A stretch of DNA of 33,854 bases, taken from NCBI GenBank assembly GCA_022791875.1, contig JAAVZX010000035.1, forward strand, positions 1-33,854, given 5' to 3'. Made by a program: the position numbers and the translations under genes. Source of the stretch: Oscillibacter sp. GTDB lineage: Bacteria > Bacillota > Clostridia > Oscillospirales > Oscillospiraceae. The notes beneath the pieces are model-generated. The model ran no database searches. It saw only the letters and a program-made list of their open reading frames with translations, and was not told the DNA's origin. Shown one piece after another: positions 14,354-22,368 of this stretch. Every line of letters begins with the position of its first letter. The first letter of the stretch is position 1.

Positions 14354-17071
14354 TCAGCGCAGAACCGCGTTCAGCTCCGTTTTCAGCTGTTCCAGAATGC
14401 TCTTCATGTCCTCGTCCGCCTCCTGGGCCGTCAGGCTCCGGTCGTCCGCGCGCAGCTCCAGATTGAACGCTACGCTCTTCTTTCCCTCCGGTATCCCCTT
14501 GCCCATATACACGTCGAACAGGTTCACCGTCTTCAGCAGGCCCTTCGCGCCCCGGCGAATGCAGTCCTCCAGACGGCCCACCGTCACGCTCCTGTCGCAG
14601 ACCACCGCGATATCCCGCGTCACGGCGGGGAAGCGGGGCAGGGGCTGGTAAACGGGCGTCCCGCCCATGCTCTCATACAGGGCGTCAAAGCGCAGTTCGG
14701 CGGCGTAAAGCTCACAGTCCACGTCGTAATTCGCCGCCACGGCGGGGTGGATCTGCCCCAGGACGCCCAGGAGGCGATCGCCGCTGTAGACTTTCGCACA
14801 GCGCCCCGGGTGGTACGACGGGTTCTCCTTCTCCGCCTCAAAGCGGACGGCGGGAATCCGCAGGCCCTCCAGAACGGCCTCCGCCGCGCCCTTGAGGGCG
14901 AAGAAGTCCGCGTCGGGGCCGTAGAGGCCCAGGGTCAGGACCTTCGGCTCGTCGGCCATGCCGGAGCCGTCGTTCTTGGCGAAGTAGATCCGGCCCAGCT
15001 CGTAGAGCCTGGCGGCGGGGTTGCGGAAATGGCAGTTCCGGGCCAGGATTTCCAGCATGGAGGGCAGGGTGGTGGTGCGCATGATAGATGTGTCCTCCCC
15101 CAGGGGGTTCAGAATCCGCAGGGAGTTCCGCAGGGGGGAGTCCGCGGGGAGGGCGATTTTGTCGTAGTAGGTGGGGCTGATGAAGGAATAGGTGATGATC
15201 TCGTGGAAGCCCATGCCGCGGCAGAGGGTGCCCACGGCGTTCTCCGCCTTCTGCACCTCCGTCCAGCCGCCCCGGACGGTGTCGCCCCGCATGAGGGTAT
15301 CGGGAATCCGGTTGTAGCCGTAGAAGCGGGCCACTTCCTCCGCCAGGTCCGCCATGCCCTCCACGTCGCTCCGCCAGGAGGGCACCTTGATCATGCCCCG
15401 CTCCTTGACCGTCTCGAAGCCCAGCTTCTGGAGGGTGGTGTACATCACGTTTTCGGCCACGTCAATGCCCAGGAGGGCGTTGATTTTCTTTGGCTCCACG
15501 GGGAGGACCCGGGGCTCGGGAACGTAGTTGAGGACGTCGATCACGCCGTCCACCACCTCGCCCGCGTCCAGCAGCTCCACCAGCTCGCAGGCGCGGTTCA
15601 CCGCCGGGAGGGTGTTCAGGATGTCCAGGCCCTTCTCGAACTTGGCGGAGGCTTCGGTGCGCTTGCCCAGGGCCAGGGCGGTTTTGCGGATGCAGGCCCC
15701 GTCGAAGTTGGCGGACTCGAAGACCACGTCGGCGGTGTCTTCCACGATCTCGCTGTTCAGACCGCCCATGATGCCCGCCAGGCCCACGGCGCGGGTCTCG
15801 TCGGCGATGACCAGCATGTCCCGGTTCAGCTTGTAGACATTGCCGTCCAGGGTGGTCAGTTCTTCGCCGTCCCGGGCGCGGCGGACCACGATCTTGCCGC
15901 CCTTCACATAGCGGTAGTCAAAGGCGTGCATGGGCTGGCCGTACTCCAGCATGACGTAGTTGGTGATATCGACGATGTTGTTGATAGGCCGGACGCCCAT
16001 GGCCCGCAGGCGCTCCCGCATCCACTTGGGGGAGGGTCCGATCTTCACGTTCCGCACCATCCGGGCAGTGTACCGGGGGCACAGCTCCGGGTCGGGGGTG
16101 TCTACGTCCAGGAGGTCGATCAGCTTCCGGGCGTCGGGGTTTTCCGCGTCCGGGCACTTGACCTCCGGCGTGTGGAGGTACAGGGGCTTGTCGAAGGTGG
16201 CCGCGGCCTCCCGGGCCAGACCGCTGTAGCTGAGGCAGTCCGGGCGGTTGGGGGTGATCTCGAACTCGACCACGTGGTCGTCCAACCCCACCACGGGGCG
16301 GATATCATCGCCGGGCTTGCAGTTCTCGTACATGACGAAGATGCCGTCGGGGATGCAGTGGGGGAACTCCCGCTGCTCCGCCCGGAGGTCCGCCAGGGTG
16401 CAGATGGTCCCGGCCTTGGTGTTGTAGGCCAGCAGGTCCCCCTTGTGGATGTTCTGGAGGCGGATGCGATGGACGTTTCCGCTGCCCTCGCCCCAGTCCA
16501 GGGCGATGGTCCAGTACCCGCCGCCGTCGTTCATGACCAGCTCCGCCCGGGCGCAGACCACGGGGCCGAAGACCTTGTCTCCCGGCTGGATGTCCGCCGG
16601 GATGGAGGGCTTGGCCGGGTCCAGGGGCTTGTAGTCCCCCAGGATGGCGGCGGCTTCGATGACGCCGTAGGGGAAATCCCGCTCGTCCAGGCCCAGCTCT
16701 TTCAAAGAGCACATCATGCCGTCGGAGAGCACGCCCCGCAGCTTGCCGCTGTGAATCTCCTTGCCGCCGGGGAGGCGGGCGCCGTCCCGGGCCACGGGGA
16801 CCAGGTCCCCCTCGTGGATGTTCCAGGCCCCCGTCACGATCTGCACCGGCGCGGCTTCGCCCACGTCCACCTGGCAGATCCACATGTGGTCGCTGTCCAG
16901 GTGGCGCTCCATCTTCTTGATGCGGCCCGCGACGACCTTCTCAATCTCCGCGCCCAGGTCCTCCGTGACCTCCACCTTGGAGCCGGAAATCGTCATGGCC
17001 TCGGCGAAGTCCCGATCGCCTACGGGGCCGATATCTGTGAATTCCTGTAACCATTTACGGGAAAGTTTCAT
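14354..17071 (-). CDS. pheT: Phenylalanyl-tRNA synthetase beta subunit, with an extra ~100-aa insert
   Basis: This 905-aa protein pairs with PheS as an alpha2-beta2 enzyme that charges tRNA-Phe. It has the N-terminal tRNA-binding domain (about 40-150, KVEVTEDLGAEIEKVVAGRI), the B3/B4 editing region (about 280-480), B5 and the catalytic-like core, and the C-terminal anticodon-binding domain (about 810-905, PRFPAVTRDIAVVCDRSV). The usual bacterial length is about 800. The extra length lies between residues 137 and 241: B. subtilis PheT passes from SLQELG to DGIF with a short link, whereas here about 100 residues intervene. ATG 17071 follows GAGGAG. It is the last gene of the T-box operon. Confidence 0.96.
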   Translation of the reverse strand: MKLSRKWLQEFTDIGPVGDRDFAEAMTISGSKVEVTEDLGAEIEKVVAGRIKKMERHLDSDHMWICQVDVGEAAPVQIVTGAWNIHEGDLVPVARDGARLPGGKEIHSGKLRGVLSDGMMCSLKELGLDERDFPYGVIEAAAILGDYKPLDPAKPSIPADIQPGDKVFGPVVCARAELVMNDGGGYWTIALDWGEGSGNVHRIRLQNIHKGDLLAYNTKAGTICTLADLRAEQREFPHCIPDGIFVMYENCKPGDDIRPVVGLDDHVVEFEITPNRPDCLSYSGLAREAAATFDKPLYLHTPEVKCPDAENPDARKLIDLLDVDTPDPELCPRYTARMVRNVKIGPSPKWMRERLRAMGVRPINNIVDITNYVMLEYGQPMHAFDYRYVKGGKIVVRRARDGEELTTLDGNVYKLNRDMLVIADETRAVGLAGIMGGLNSEIVEDTADVVFESANFDGACIRKTALALGKRTEASAKFEKGLDILNTLPAVNRACELVELLDAGEVVDGVIDVLNYVPEPRVLPVEPKKINALLGIDVAENVMYTTLQKLGFETVKERGMIKVPSWRSDVEGMADLAEEVARFYGYNRIPDTLMRGDTVRGGWTEVQKAENAVGTLCRGMGFHEIITYSFISPTYYDKIALPADSPLRNSLRILNPLGEDTSIMRTTTLPSMLEILARNCHFRNPAARLYELGRIYFAKNDGSGMADEPKVLTLGLYGPDADFFALKGAAEAVLEGLRIPAVRFEAEKENPSYHPGRCAKVYSGDRLLGVLGQIHPAVAANYDVDCELYAAELRFDALYESMGGTPVYQPLPRFPAVTRDIAVVCDRSVTVGRLEDCIRRGAKGLLKTVNLFDVYMGKGIPEGKKSVAFNLELRADDRSLTAQEADEDMKSILEQLKTELNAVLR

Positions 17072-17105
17072 ATCTCAAAACTCCTCTTTCCTAACGAATG
17101 TCCGT

Positions 17106-17465
17106 TCATTCCCACTCAATTGCGCCGCCCTCTTCCCGGACGATGCGGCAGAGTTCTTCCCCATCCTCCACCAGGGAGCGGATCAGCGCCGCAAAGCGCG
17201 CGGCCCGCGCCTCGTTCTCCGGGGACAGGGGCCAGCTGGCCGTCCACGCGGTCATGTCCAAGACCGTCTTCATGCCGGAGAGAATATCCGGGTCCTTCTT
17301 TTTGAGGCAGTAAGTCCAAAGGGACTCCCAGTCATGGCTGTTCATGAGAATGCCCGGCCTGACGTCCATCAGCTTTTCCATCAGGGCCATGACCTTATCG
17401 TTGGTCATGGCAAAGCATACCTCGGCGGAATGCTCTGTTTTCTGAATTTCCACGTACTCTGCCAT
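17106..17465 (-). CDS. Imm51-type immunity protein, second copy
   Basis: The 119-aa acidic protein resembles the Imm51 family of predicted immunity proteins for polymorphic toxins: NSHDWESLWTYCLKKKDPDILSGM and the ending ENEARAARFAALIRSLVEDGEELCRIVREEGGAIEWE follow the family pattern. It is a diverged duplicate of the neighbour at 17501-17860, with which it shares a near-identical 3' end. Here the middle has changed (MTAWTASW instead of GMYVAYW) so specificity may differ. ATG 17465 has AAAGGAGG. It lies 34 bases upstream of pheT and is co-transcribed with pheS and pheT. No toxin is visible. Confidence 0.8.
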   Translation of the reverse strand: MAEYVEIQKTEHSAEVCFAMTNDKVMALMEKLMDVRPGILMNSHDWESLWTYCLKKKDPDILSGMKTVLDMTAWTASWPLSPENEARAARFAALIRSLVEDGEELCRIVREEGGAIEWE

Positions 17466-17500
17466 CTCTTATATCCTCCTTTATATTTAAGCGCAGAAAA

Positions 17501-17860
17501 TCAGTCCCACTCGATTTCGCCGCCCTCTTCCCGGACGATGCGGCAGAGTTCCTCTTCGTTCTCCACCATGGAGCAGATCAGGGCCTCAAAGCGTCCGGCC
17601 CGCGCCTCGTTCTCCGGAGACAGGGGCCAGTAGGCCACATACATGCCCGCCTCCGGGTCCGTCTTCATGCCGGAGAGGATGTCCGGGTCCTGCTTTTTCA
17701 GATAGTAGGCCCAGAACGCCTCCCAGTTGTAGCCGTTCATGTAGGCGTCCGGGTTGGCGGACTGCATTTTTTCCGACAGGGCCAGAAGCCGCTCACTGTC
17801 GGCGTAGAGGCACACCTCCACGTATTTTTCCGTACTGAAAACTTTCACGTAATCTGCCAT
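17501..17860 (-). CDS. Imm51-type immunity protein, first copy
   Basis: The 119-aa protein, MADYVKVFSTEKYVEVCLY to REEGGEIEWD, fits the Imm51 family closely, including NGYNWEAFWAYYLKKQDPDIL and DPEAGMYVAYWPLSPENE. Such proteins are thought to bind and block a cognate secreted toxin in the cytoplasm. ATG 17860 follows GAGGGGG and lies just 11 bases after the pheS stop, so it is translated from the pheST message. The paralogue follows after 35 bases. Insertion of immunity genes between pheS and pheT is unusual, because the two synthetase genes are normally adjacent. Confidence 0.83.
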   Translation of the reverse strand: MADYVKVFSTEKYVEVCLYADSERLLALSEKMQSANPDAYMNGYNWEAFWAYYLKKQDPDILSGMKTDPEAGMYVAYWPLSPENEARAGRFEALICSMVENEEELCRIVREEGGEIEWD

Positions 17861-17871
17861 TTTGAACCCCC

Positions 17872-18897
17872 TCAGAACTGCTCCAGGAAGCGCACGTCGT
17901 TCTCGAAAATCAGGCGCATATCGCTGATTTTGAACTGGCCCAGGGCCAGGCGTTCCAGGCCCATGCCGAAGGCGAAGCCGGGGTATTCCTCCGGGTCGAT
18001 GCCGCAGTTGCGCAGCACCTTCGGGTGTACCATGCCCGCGCCCAGGATCTCGATCCAGCCCTCGCCCTTGCAGGTGGGACAGCCTTTGCCGCCGCACTTG
18101 TGGCACTGGATGTCCATCTCACAGCTGGGCTCCGTGAAGGGGAAGTGGTGGGGGCGGAAGCGGGTCTGGGTATTGGGGCCGTAGATCTCGCGGATGATGG
18201 TGTTCAGGGTGCCTTTCAGGTCCGCCATGGTGATGCCCTTGTCCACCACAAGGCCCTCGATCTGATGGAACATGGGGGAGTGGGTGGCGTCCACCTCGTC
18301 CTTGCGGTAGACCCGCCCGGCGGAGATCATGCGGATGGGGACGCCGTGGGTTTCCATGGCGCGGATCTGCATGGGGGAGGTCTGGGAGCGGAGGAGGATG
18401 GACGAGTCCTCCGTCAGGTAGAAGGTGTCGGTCCAGTCCCGGGAGGGATGGTCCTCGGGGGCGTTGAGCTTCGTGAAGTTGTACTCCGCCTGCTCCACCT
18501 CGGGGCCGTCGAAAATCTCGAAGCCCATGCCGATGAAGATTTCCTTCATGTCGTCCAGAACGGCGTACATGGGGTGCTTGTGGCCCAGGGGGAACTTTTT
18601 CCCGGGGATGGTCACGTCCACGGCCTCCGCCTCCAGGCGGGCTCTCAGGGCCCGTTCGGAGACAACGGCAGACTGGGCCTCGATGGCCTTCTCCACGCTG
18701 GCGCGGACCTCGTTGGCCAGCTGCCCGATCACCGGACGCAGCTCAGCCGACAGGCCCCCCATCTGCTTGAGCACGGCGGTCAGCTCGCCCTTCTTGCCCA
18801 GGTACTTCACCCGCAGGCTTTCCAGGCCCGCGGTGTCCTGGGCGCCGCCGATGGCCTCCAGCGCCCCTTTCCGTATGGCTTCCAGTTGTTCTTTCAT
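17872..18897 (-). CDS. pheS: Phenylalanyl-tRNA synthetase alpha subunit
   Basis: The 341-aa catalytic subunit activates Phe and transfers it to tRNA. It shows the N-terminal coiled coil (1-85), class II motif 1 (HPMYAVLDDMKEIFIGMGFEIFDGPEVE), motif 2 (ISAGRVYRKDEVDATHSPMFHQIEGLVVD) and motif 3 (GFAFGMGLERLALGQFKISDMR). A zinc-finger-like insert CHKCGGKGCPTCKGEGW lies before motif 3, seen in some clostridial enzymes. Length is normal. It is the second gene after the Phe T-box leader and is followed by the Imm51 pair and then pheT. Confidence 0.97.
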   Translation of the reverse strand: MKEQLEAIRKGALEAIGGAQDTAGLESLRVKYLGKKGELTAVLKQMGGLSAELRPVIGQLANEVRASVEKAIEAQSAVVSERALRARLEAEAVDVTIPGKKFPLGHKHPMYAVLDDMKEIFIGMGFEIFDGPEVEQAEYNFTKLNAPEDHPSRDWTDTFYLTEDSSILLRSQTSPMQIRAMETHGVPIRMISAGRVYRKDEVDATHSPMFHQIEGLVVDKGITMADLKGTLNTIIREIYGPNTQTRFRPHHFPFTEPSCEMDIQCHKCGGKGCPTCKGEGWIEILGAGMVHPKVLRNCGIDPEEYPGFAFGMGLERLALGQFKISDMRLIFENDVRFLEQF

Positions 18898-18937
18898 ATG
18901 CGCTTAACTCCTTTTCTTGGGTATTTCAATTCTATCT

Positions 18938-19771
18938 TCAACCCGCTTTTTTCAGCAGGCGGCTCAAGCTCTCGTCCATGGAGACGGTGATGCGGGGCAG
19001 GGCGTACAGCCCGCCGGAGAGGTCCGCCGAAACGGGTTTCAGGCTGGTGACCACGGTGACGGGAAACAGCGTCTGGATCAGCGCGTCGGCGTCCGGGTCC
19101 GTGCGTCCGAAGGGGTAGGCGAAGAATGTGGGCGCGGCCACTTCCTCGGTGATGCGGTCATAGCTCTTCTGGATGTCGTCCAGGACGCGGGTCTGGAAGT
19201 CCGCGTCGGACTCGCCGGGCTTGCGCTCCACGCCGTTGGCTCTGTCGGGGGTAAAGCAGCCGTAACGCTCGTCCATGTTGTGGCACTGGAAGGTGTGGGA
19301 CCCGATTTCCACCAGGCCCGACGCCGCCATTTCCCGGCACATGTCCCAGCTCAGACTCGATTCGGCCCAGCAGTCGGGGAGGTAGACGATGACGGAGATG
19401 ACGGCCTTGGCCTGGTACTTCTGGAAGAGGGGGTAGGCCAGCTCGTAGTTGCTGCGGTAGCCGTCGTCGAAGGTGATCATGACGGGGTTGGCGGGCAGAG
19501 GGATTCCGGCGGCTAATTCGCTGGGGAGGACGGTGTGGTAGCCGTGTTCGGAGAGCCATTGCAGGTCGGTTTCCAGGCGGCTGGCGGAAACGGTCATATC
19601 GTTGCAGTCCTCGCCGTCGGGGACGACGTGGTGGTACATCAGAATGGGCAGACGCGACCCACCGGCAGGCGCCGGCGCAGGGTCCCCACAGAGTTCCCCG
19701 TAGACGAGGACCCCGCTGACCGCAAGCAAAGCAGCAAAGATAAGAATGAAAAATTTAACGTGACGTCTCAT
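18938..19771 (-). CDS. Membrane-anchored polysaccharide deacetylase (NodB domain)
   Basis: This 277-aa protein has an N-terminal membrane anchor or signal (residues 5-24) and a NodB homology domain that should remove acetyl groups from peptidoglycan or another extracellular polysaccharide. Metal and catalytic residues are D102 and D103 in TFDDG, H159 and H164 in SHTFQCH, and the substrate-groove motif FAYPFGRTD. ATG 19771 follows AAGGAGA; the longer open frame upstream is only repeat DNA. It is the first gene behind the Phe T-box leader and ends 40 bases before pheS, so it seems to be made in response to uncharged tRNA-Phe, an odd link for a wall enzyme. Confidence 0.92.
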   Translation of the reverse strand: MRRHVKFFILIFAALLAVSGVLVYGELCGDPAPAPAGGSRLPILMYHHVVPDGEDCNDMTVSASRLETDLQWLSEHGYHTVLPSELAAGIPLPANPVMITFDDGYRSNYELAYPLFQKYQAKAVISVIVYLPDCWAESSLSWDMCREMAASGLVEIGSHTFQCHNMDERYGCFTPDRANGVERKPGESDADFQTRVLDDIQKSYDRITEEVAAPTFFAYPFGRTDPDADALIQTLFPVTVVTSLKPVSADLSGGLYALPRITVSMDESLSRLLKKAG

Positions 19772-19829
19772 AGAATCTCCTTCAAAAAAGCAAATCCGAA
19801 ACAGGCGCAAAGGCCAACAAAAACGGAGT

Positions 19830-19924
19830 GATCTGCCAGTGTCCAGGGAGGCGGGAAGCCCCGCTGGCAGCGCGTGCCTCCCTGGTGGGAGTCCAGAGGG
19901 CAAAGCCCTCTGGCCGCCGGAGGC
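19830..19924 (-). repeat. Modular hairpin array E (inverted), with a module inside a loop
   Basis: Read on the plus strand it opens with GATCTGCCAG. The first hairpin stem CCAGGGAGGC (19843-19852) and GCCTCCCTGG (19876-19885) encloses a 23-base loop; positions 19850-19871 are the exact reverse complement of 6121-6142 in array A. A CCAGAGGGC-AAA-GCCCTCTGG hairpin (19893-19913) and CCGCCGGAGGC follow. The array lies between the T-box terminator and the deacetylase start, so it is transcribed. Confidence 0.85.
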
Positions 19925-19945
19925 CCCCCCGCCCGCCGGAGGCAC

Positions 19946-20187
19946 AAAAAACAAAACCCCCCGCCCCACCATATGGGACGAAAGGCATCAACGCTCCCTC
20001 CGCGGTACCACCCAAATTCGCGCCGTACAGCACGCACTCGCTGCCCCGGTAACGGTGGGCTTCCGTCCGCGTCTCCGCGGCGGCTCCCGGGCGAACTAAA
20101 CGACACGCCGCGGACGGACTTCCAGCCTTTGATCCGTCTTCTCTGGGGGGCGTTTACTCGTTATTTTCCCGTTCATCGCAGATTACT
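19946..20187 (-). promoter_or_regulatory. T-box riboswitch leader, Phe (UUC) specifier
   Basis: Read leftward, the leader has the conserved T-box AATTTGGGTGGTACCGCGG (20018-20000) and an attenuator. The attenuator pairs CCTTTCGTCCCA (19985-19974) with TGGGGCGGGGGG (19968-19957), allowing G-U pairs, before TTTTGTTTTTT. In stem I, CGGG/CCCG and AACGA/TCGTT flank an internal loop whose 3' strand is TAGTTCG; the specifier would be TTC (20095-20093), the Phe codon. Uncharged tRNA-Phe should favour the antiterminator and allow transcription of the deacetylase, pheS, Imm51 pair and pheT. The specifier was read by hand folding. Confidence 0.9.
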
Positions 20188-20191
20188 CCTA

Positions 20192-20220
20192 TTTATAACA
20201 CAGTGCTCTGGGAATTGCAA
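20192..20220 (-). promoter_or_regulatory. Promoter of the T-box operon
   Basis: Read leftward, TTGCAA (20220-20215) and TATAAA (20197-20192) are separated by 17 bases, with the T-box leader starting just downstream. Confidence 0.75.
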
Positions 20221-20235
20221 GCCTTTTTTTCCTGC

Positions 20236-20330
20236 GGGGGACGGGGGCTGCCGCCTCCGGCGGCCAGAGGGCTTTGCCCTCTGGACTCCCACTAGGGAGG
20301 CGCGCGCCTCCCTGGACCCTGGCAGATCAG
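20236..20330 (+). repeat. Modular hairpin array F (GCAGATC tail)
   Basis: Hairpins CCGCC-TCC-GGCGG (20251-20263), CCAGAGGGC-TTT-GCCCTCTGG (20264-20284) and a GGGAGGCG/CGCCTCCC unit (20294-20315) are followed by TGGCAGATCAG. It matches array A except that A carries 22 extra bases before the first hairpin. It lies between the divergent T-box and ior promoters. Confidence 0.87.
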
Positions 20331-20389
20331 GCTTTACTTTTTCTGCCTGCTTCTTTTGATGTTTTTCCCGGAATCGTGATTCTTGCCAC

Positions 20390-20417
20390 TTGTAATTTTT
20401 GTATAAGATGCTACAAT
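20390..20417 (+). promoter_or_regulatory. Promoter of the ior operon
   Basis: TTGTAA (20390-20395) and TACAAT (20412-20417) are 16 bases apart and TG precedes the -10 box. The iorA start lies 68 bases downstream. Confidence 0.65.
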
Positions 20418-20484
20418 ACCTTTATATCCCTTTTTATTTCTGTTCGCAGAAAAATCTTCTTTCAGAGAGGGTGACTTCTTCTCC

Positions 20485-22368
20485 ATGGAATGGACTATGA
20501 CTGCCAACGCTCCCGGACAGGTCTGCCTGATGCAGGGCAATGAGGCCATCGTCCGCGGGGCCGTCGAGGCCGGTATCAATTTCGCCGCCTCTTACCCCGG
20601 CTCCCCTTCCTCCCAAATCCTCGGGATGCTCGGCAAAATCGCCGATGAACGCAATTTCTACGCCGAGTGGTCCGCCAACGAGGTCTGCGCGCTCCAAGCC
20701 TGCTTCGGCGCCACCTTCGCCAACGGACGCGCCCTCTGCATCGTCAAACAGAACGGCCTCCTCTGCACCGCCGACGCCCTCCACTGCGGAGGCCAGCACG
20801 GCGTCAAGGGCGGACTCGTGATCGTCACCTCCGACGACCCCAGCGCCCACTCCAGCACCAACGAATTCGACTCCCGCTGGCAGGCGATTTCCGCCGCCGT
20901 CCCCCTCCTGGAGCCCACCAACATGCAGGAGGCCAAGGACATGGTGCCCTACGCCTTTGAGCTGTCCGAGCGGGTGGGGCAGGTCGTCATTATCCGGCTC
21001 ACTACCCGCGTCTGCCACGGGCGGGGCAATGTGGTCCTCGGGCCCCTGCCGGAAAAGCCCCACGCCCTGGAGCGGGTTCACGAGTGGGACCGGATGGTCT
21101 GCGTGTGCTATACCCACGCCGACGCCCTGGAAAAGCTGGAGGCCGCCCGCCGGGACTTCGAGGCCGCGCCCTGGAACCACTACCAGGGTCCCGAACAGCC
21201 CAAAGAGCTGATCGTCGCCGGAGGCACCGGGTGCCTCTACGCCCAGGAGGCCGTGGACCGGCTGGGCGTAGCGGAGCGGACGGGCCTCCTGAGCCTAGGG
21301 ACCCTCTGGCCCCTGCCGGAGGACCTGCTTCTCAAGTACATATCCCACGCGGAAAAGGTGCTGATTCTGGAGGAGGTAGACCCCTTCCTGGAGCAGGGAT
21401 TGAAGGCCCTGGCGGGGAAGCACCGCCTCTCCGTGGAGTTCCTCAACCGCGCCGGAGGGCGCACGCCTACCGGAGAGCTGGACCCCGACAGCGTCACCGC
21501 CGCCGTCTCCGCCCTCACGGGCGCGTCCCTGCCTGAGCGGCCCCGCCCCGTCTTCGACACGGAGCTTCCCGAGCGGGAGATGACGTTCTGCGCGGGCTGT
21601 CCCCACCGGGCCACCTTCTTCCTGCTCAAGCGCGCCCTGCGCCAGGAGAAGAACCCCGGCGTCGTCGTGGGCGACATCGGGTGCTACTTCATGGCGGGGC
21701 AGTCCGCGGGGCAGTACGGCTTCCAGGTGTGCAACTGCATGGGCTCCGGCGTCAACGTGGCCGAGGGCCTGGGGCAGCTCACCAACTACGGGCTGGACCA
21801 GAAGGTCGTCACCATGTGCGGCGACTCCACCTTCTTCCACACCATCCTCCCCGGCCTGGTGAACGCCACGTACCACAGCGCCAACATGCTCCTGATCGTC
21901 CTAGACAACTCCGCCACGGCCATGACGGGCTTCCAGCCCCATCCGGGCACCGGGCTGACCGCCATGGGGCGGCACGCGAAGCCCATGGACATCCCGAAAA
22001 TCCTGGAGGCCGTGGGCTGCGCCGTGGAGATCGCGGACCCCTTCGACGTGGAAAACGCGGAGAAGACCCTGCGGCGGATGCTCCAGCAGCCGGGCATGAA
22101 TGTGCTGATTATGCGCCAGCCCTGCGCCACGCTGAAAGCCAAGGAGAAGAAGCGGCCCGTGCGGGTGTACGTGGACCAGTCCAAGTGCATCGGCGACGGA
22201 TGCGGGTGCGATAAATATTGCAGCCGGGTCTGGGGCTGTCCGGGAAACACCTGGGATTACAAGAACAACAAGGCCATGATCGACCCCGTGACCTGCGTGG
22301 GGTGCGGCGTGTGCGCGAAGCTCTGCCCCGGCGGGGCCATCCAAGTGGAAGGCGGTGAGGACGCGTGA
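20485..22368 (+). CDS. iorA: Indolepyruvate:ferredoxin oxidoreductase alpha subunit
   Basis: The 627-aa subunit oxidatively decarboxylates aryl-pyruvates from aromatic amino acids to aryl-acetyl-CoA, reducing ferredoxin. The N-terminal pyrimidine-binding domain begins QGNEAIVRGAVEAGINFAASYPGSPSS, and the thiamine diphosphate domain has FCAGCPHRATFF, VVGDIGCYF and MCGDSTFFH. The last 65 residues form a two-cluster ferredoxin domain: the second group CVGCGVCAKLCP is standard, but the first, CIGDGCGCDKYCSRVWGCPG, has extra residues and unusual spacing. ATG 20485 is used; ATG 20497 is also possible. It overlaps iorB by four bases. Confidence 0.94.
   Translation: MEWTMTANAPGQVCLMQGNEAIVRGAVEAGINFAASYPGSPSSQILGMLGKIADERNFYAEWSANEVCALQACFGATFANGRALCIVKQNGLLCTADALHCGGQHGVKGGLVIVTSDDPSAHSSTNEFDSRWQAISAAVPLLEPTNMQEAKDMVPYAFELSERVGQVVIIRLTTRVCHGRGNVVLGPLPEKPHALERVHEWDRMVCVCYTHADALEKLEAARRDFEAAPWNHYQGPEQPKELIVAGGTGCLYAQEAVDRLGVAERTGLLSLGTLWPLPEDLLLKYISHAEKVLILEEVDPFLEQGLKALAGKHRLSVEFLNRAGGRTPTGELDPDSVTAAVSALTGASLPERPRPVFDTELPEREMTFCAGCPHRATFFLLKRALRQEKNPGVVVGDIGCYFMAGQSAGQYGFQVCNCMGSGVNVAEGLGQLTNYGLDQKVVTMCGDSTFFHTILPGLVNATYHSANMLLIVLDNSATAMTGFQPHPGTGLTAMGRHAKPMDIPKILEAVGCAVEIADPFDVENAEKTLRRMLQQPGMNVLIMRQPCATLKAKEKKRPVRVYVDQSKCIGDGCGCDKYCSRVWGCPGNTWDYKNNKAMIDPVTCVGCGVCAKLCPGGAIQVEGGEDA

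Noticed and set aside
14333..17050. A 905-codon open frame on the plus strand opposite pheT
   Set aside because: It is the antisense shadow of a GC-rich gene: its sequence is rich in Val, Gly, His and Gln without domains, has no ribosome site, and pheT on the other strand is unmistakable.
20192..20484. A riboswitch in the ior leader
   Set aside because: The 68-base leader after the ior promoter has no recognisable aptamer and no terminator-like stem.
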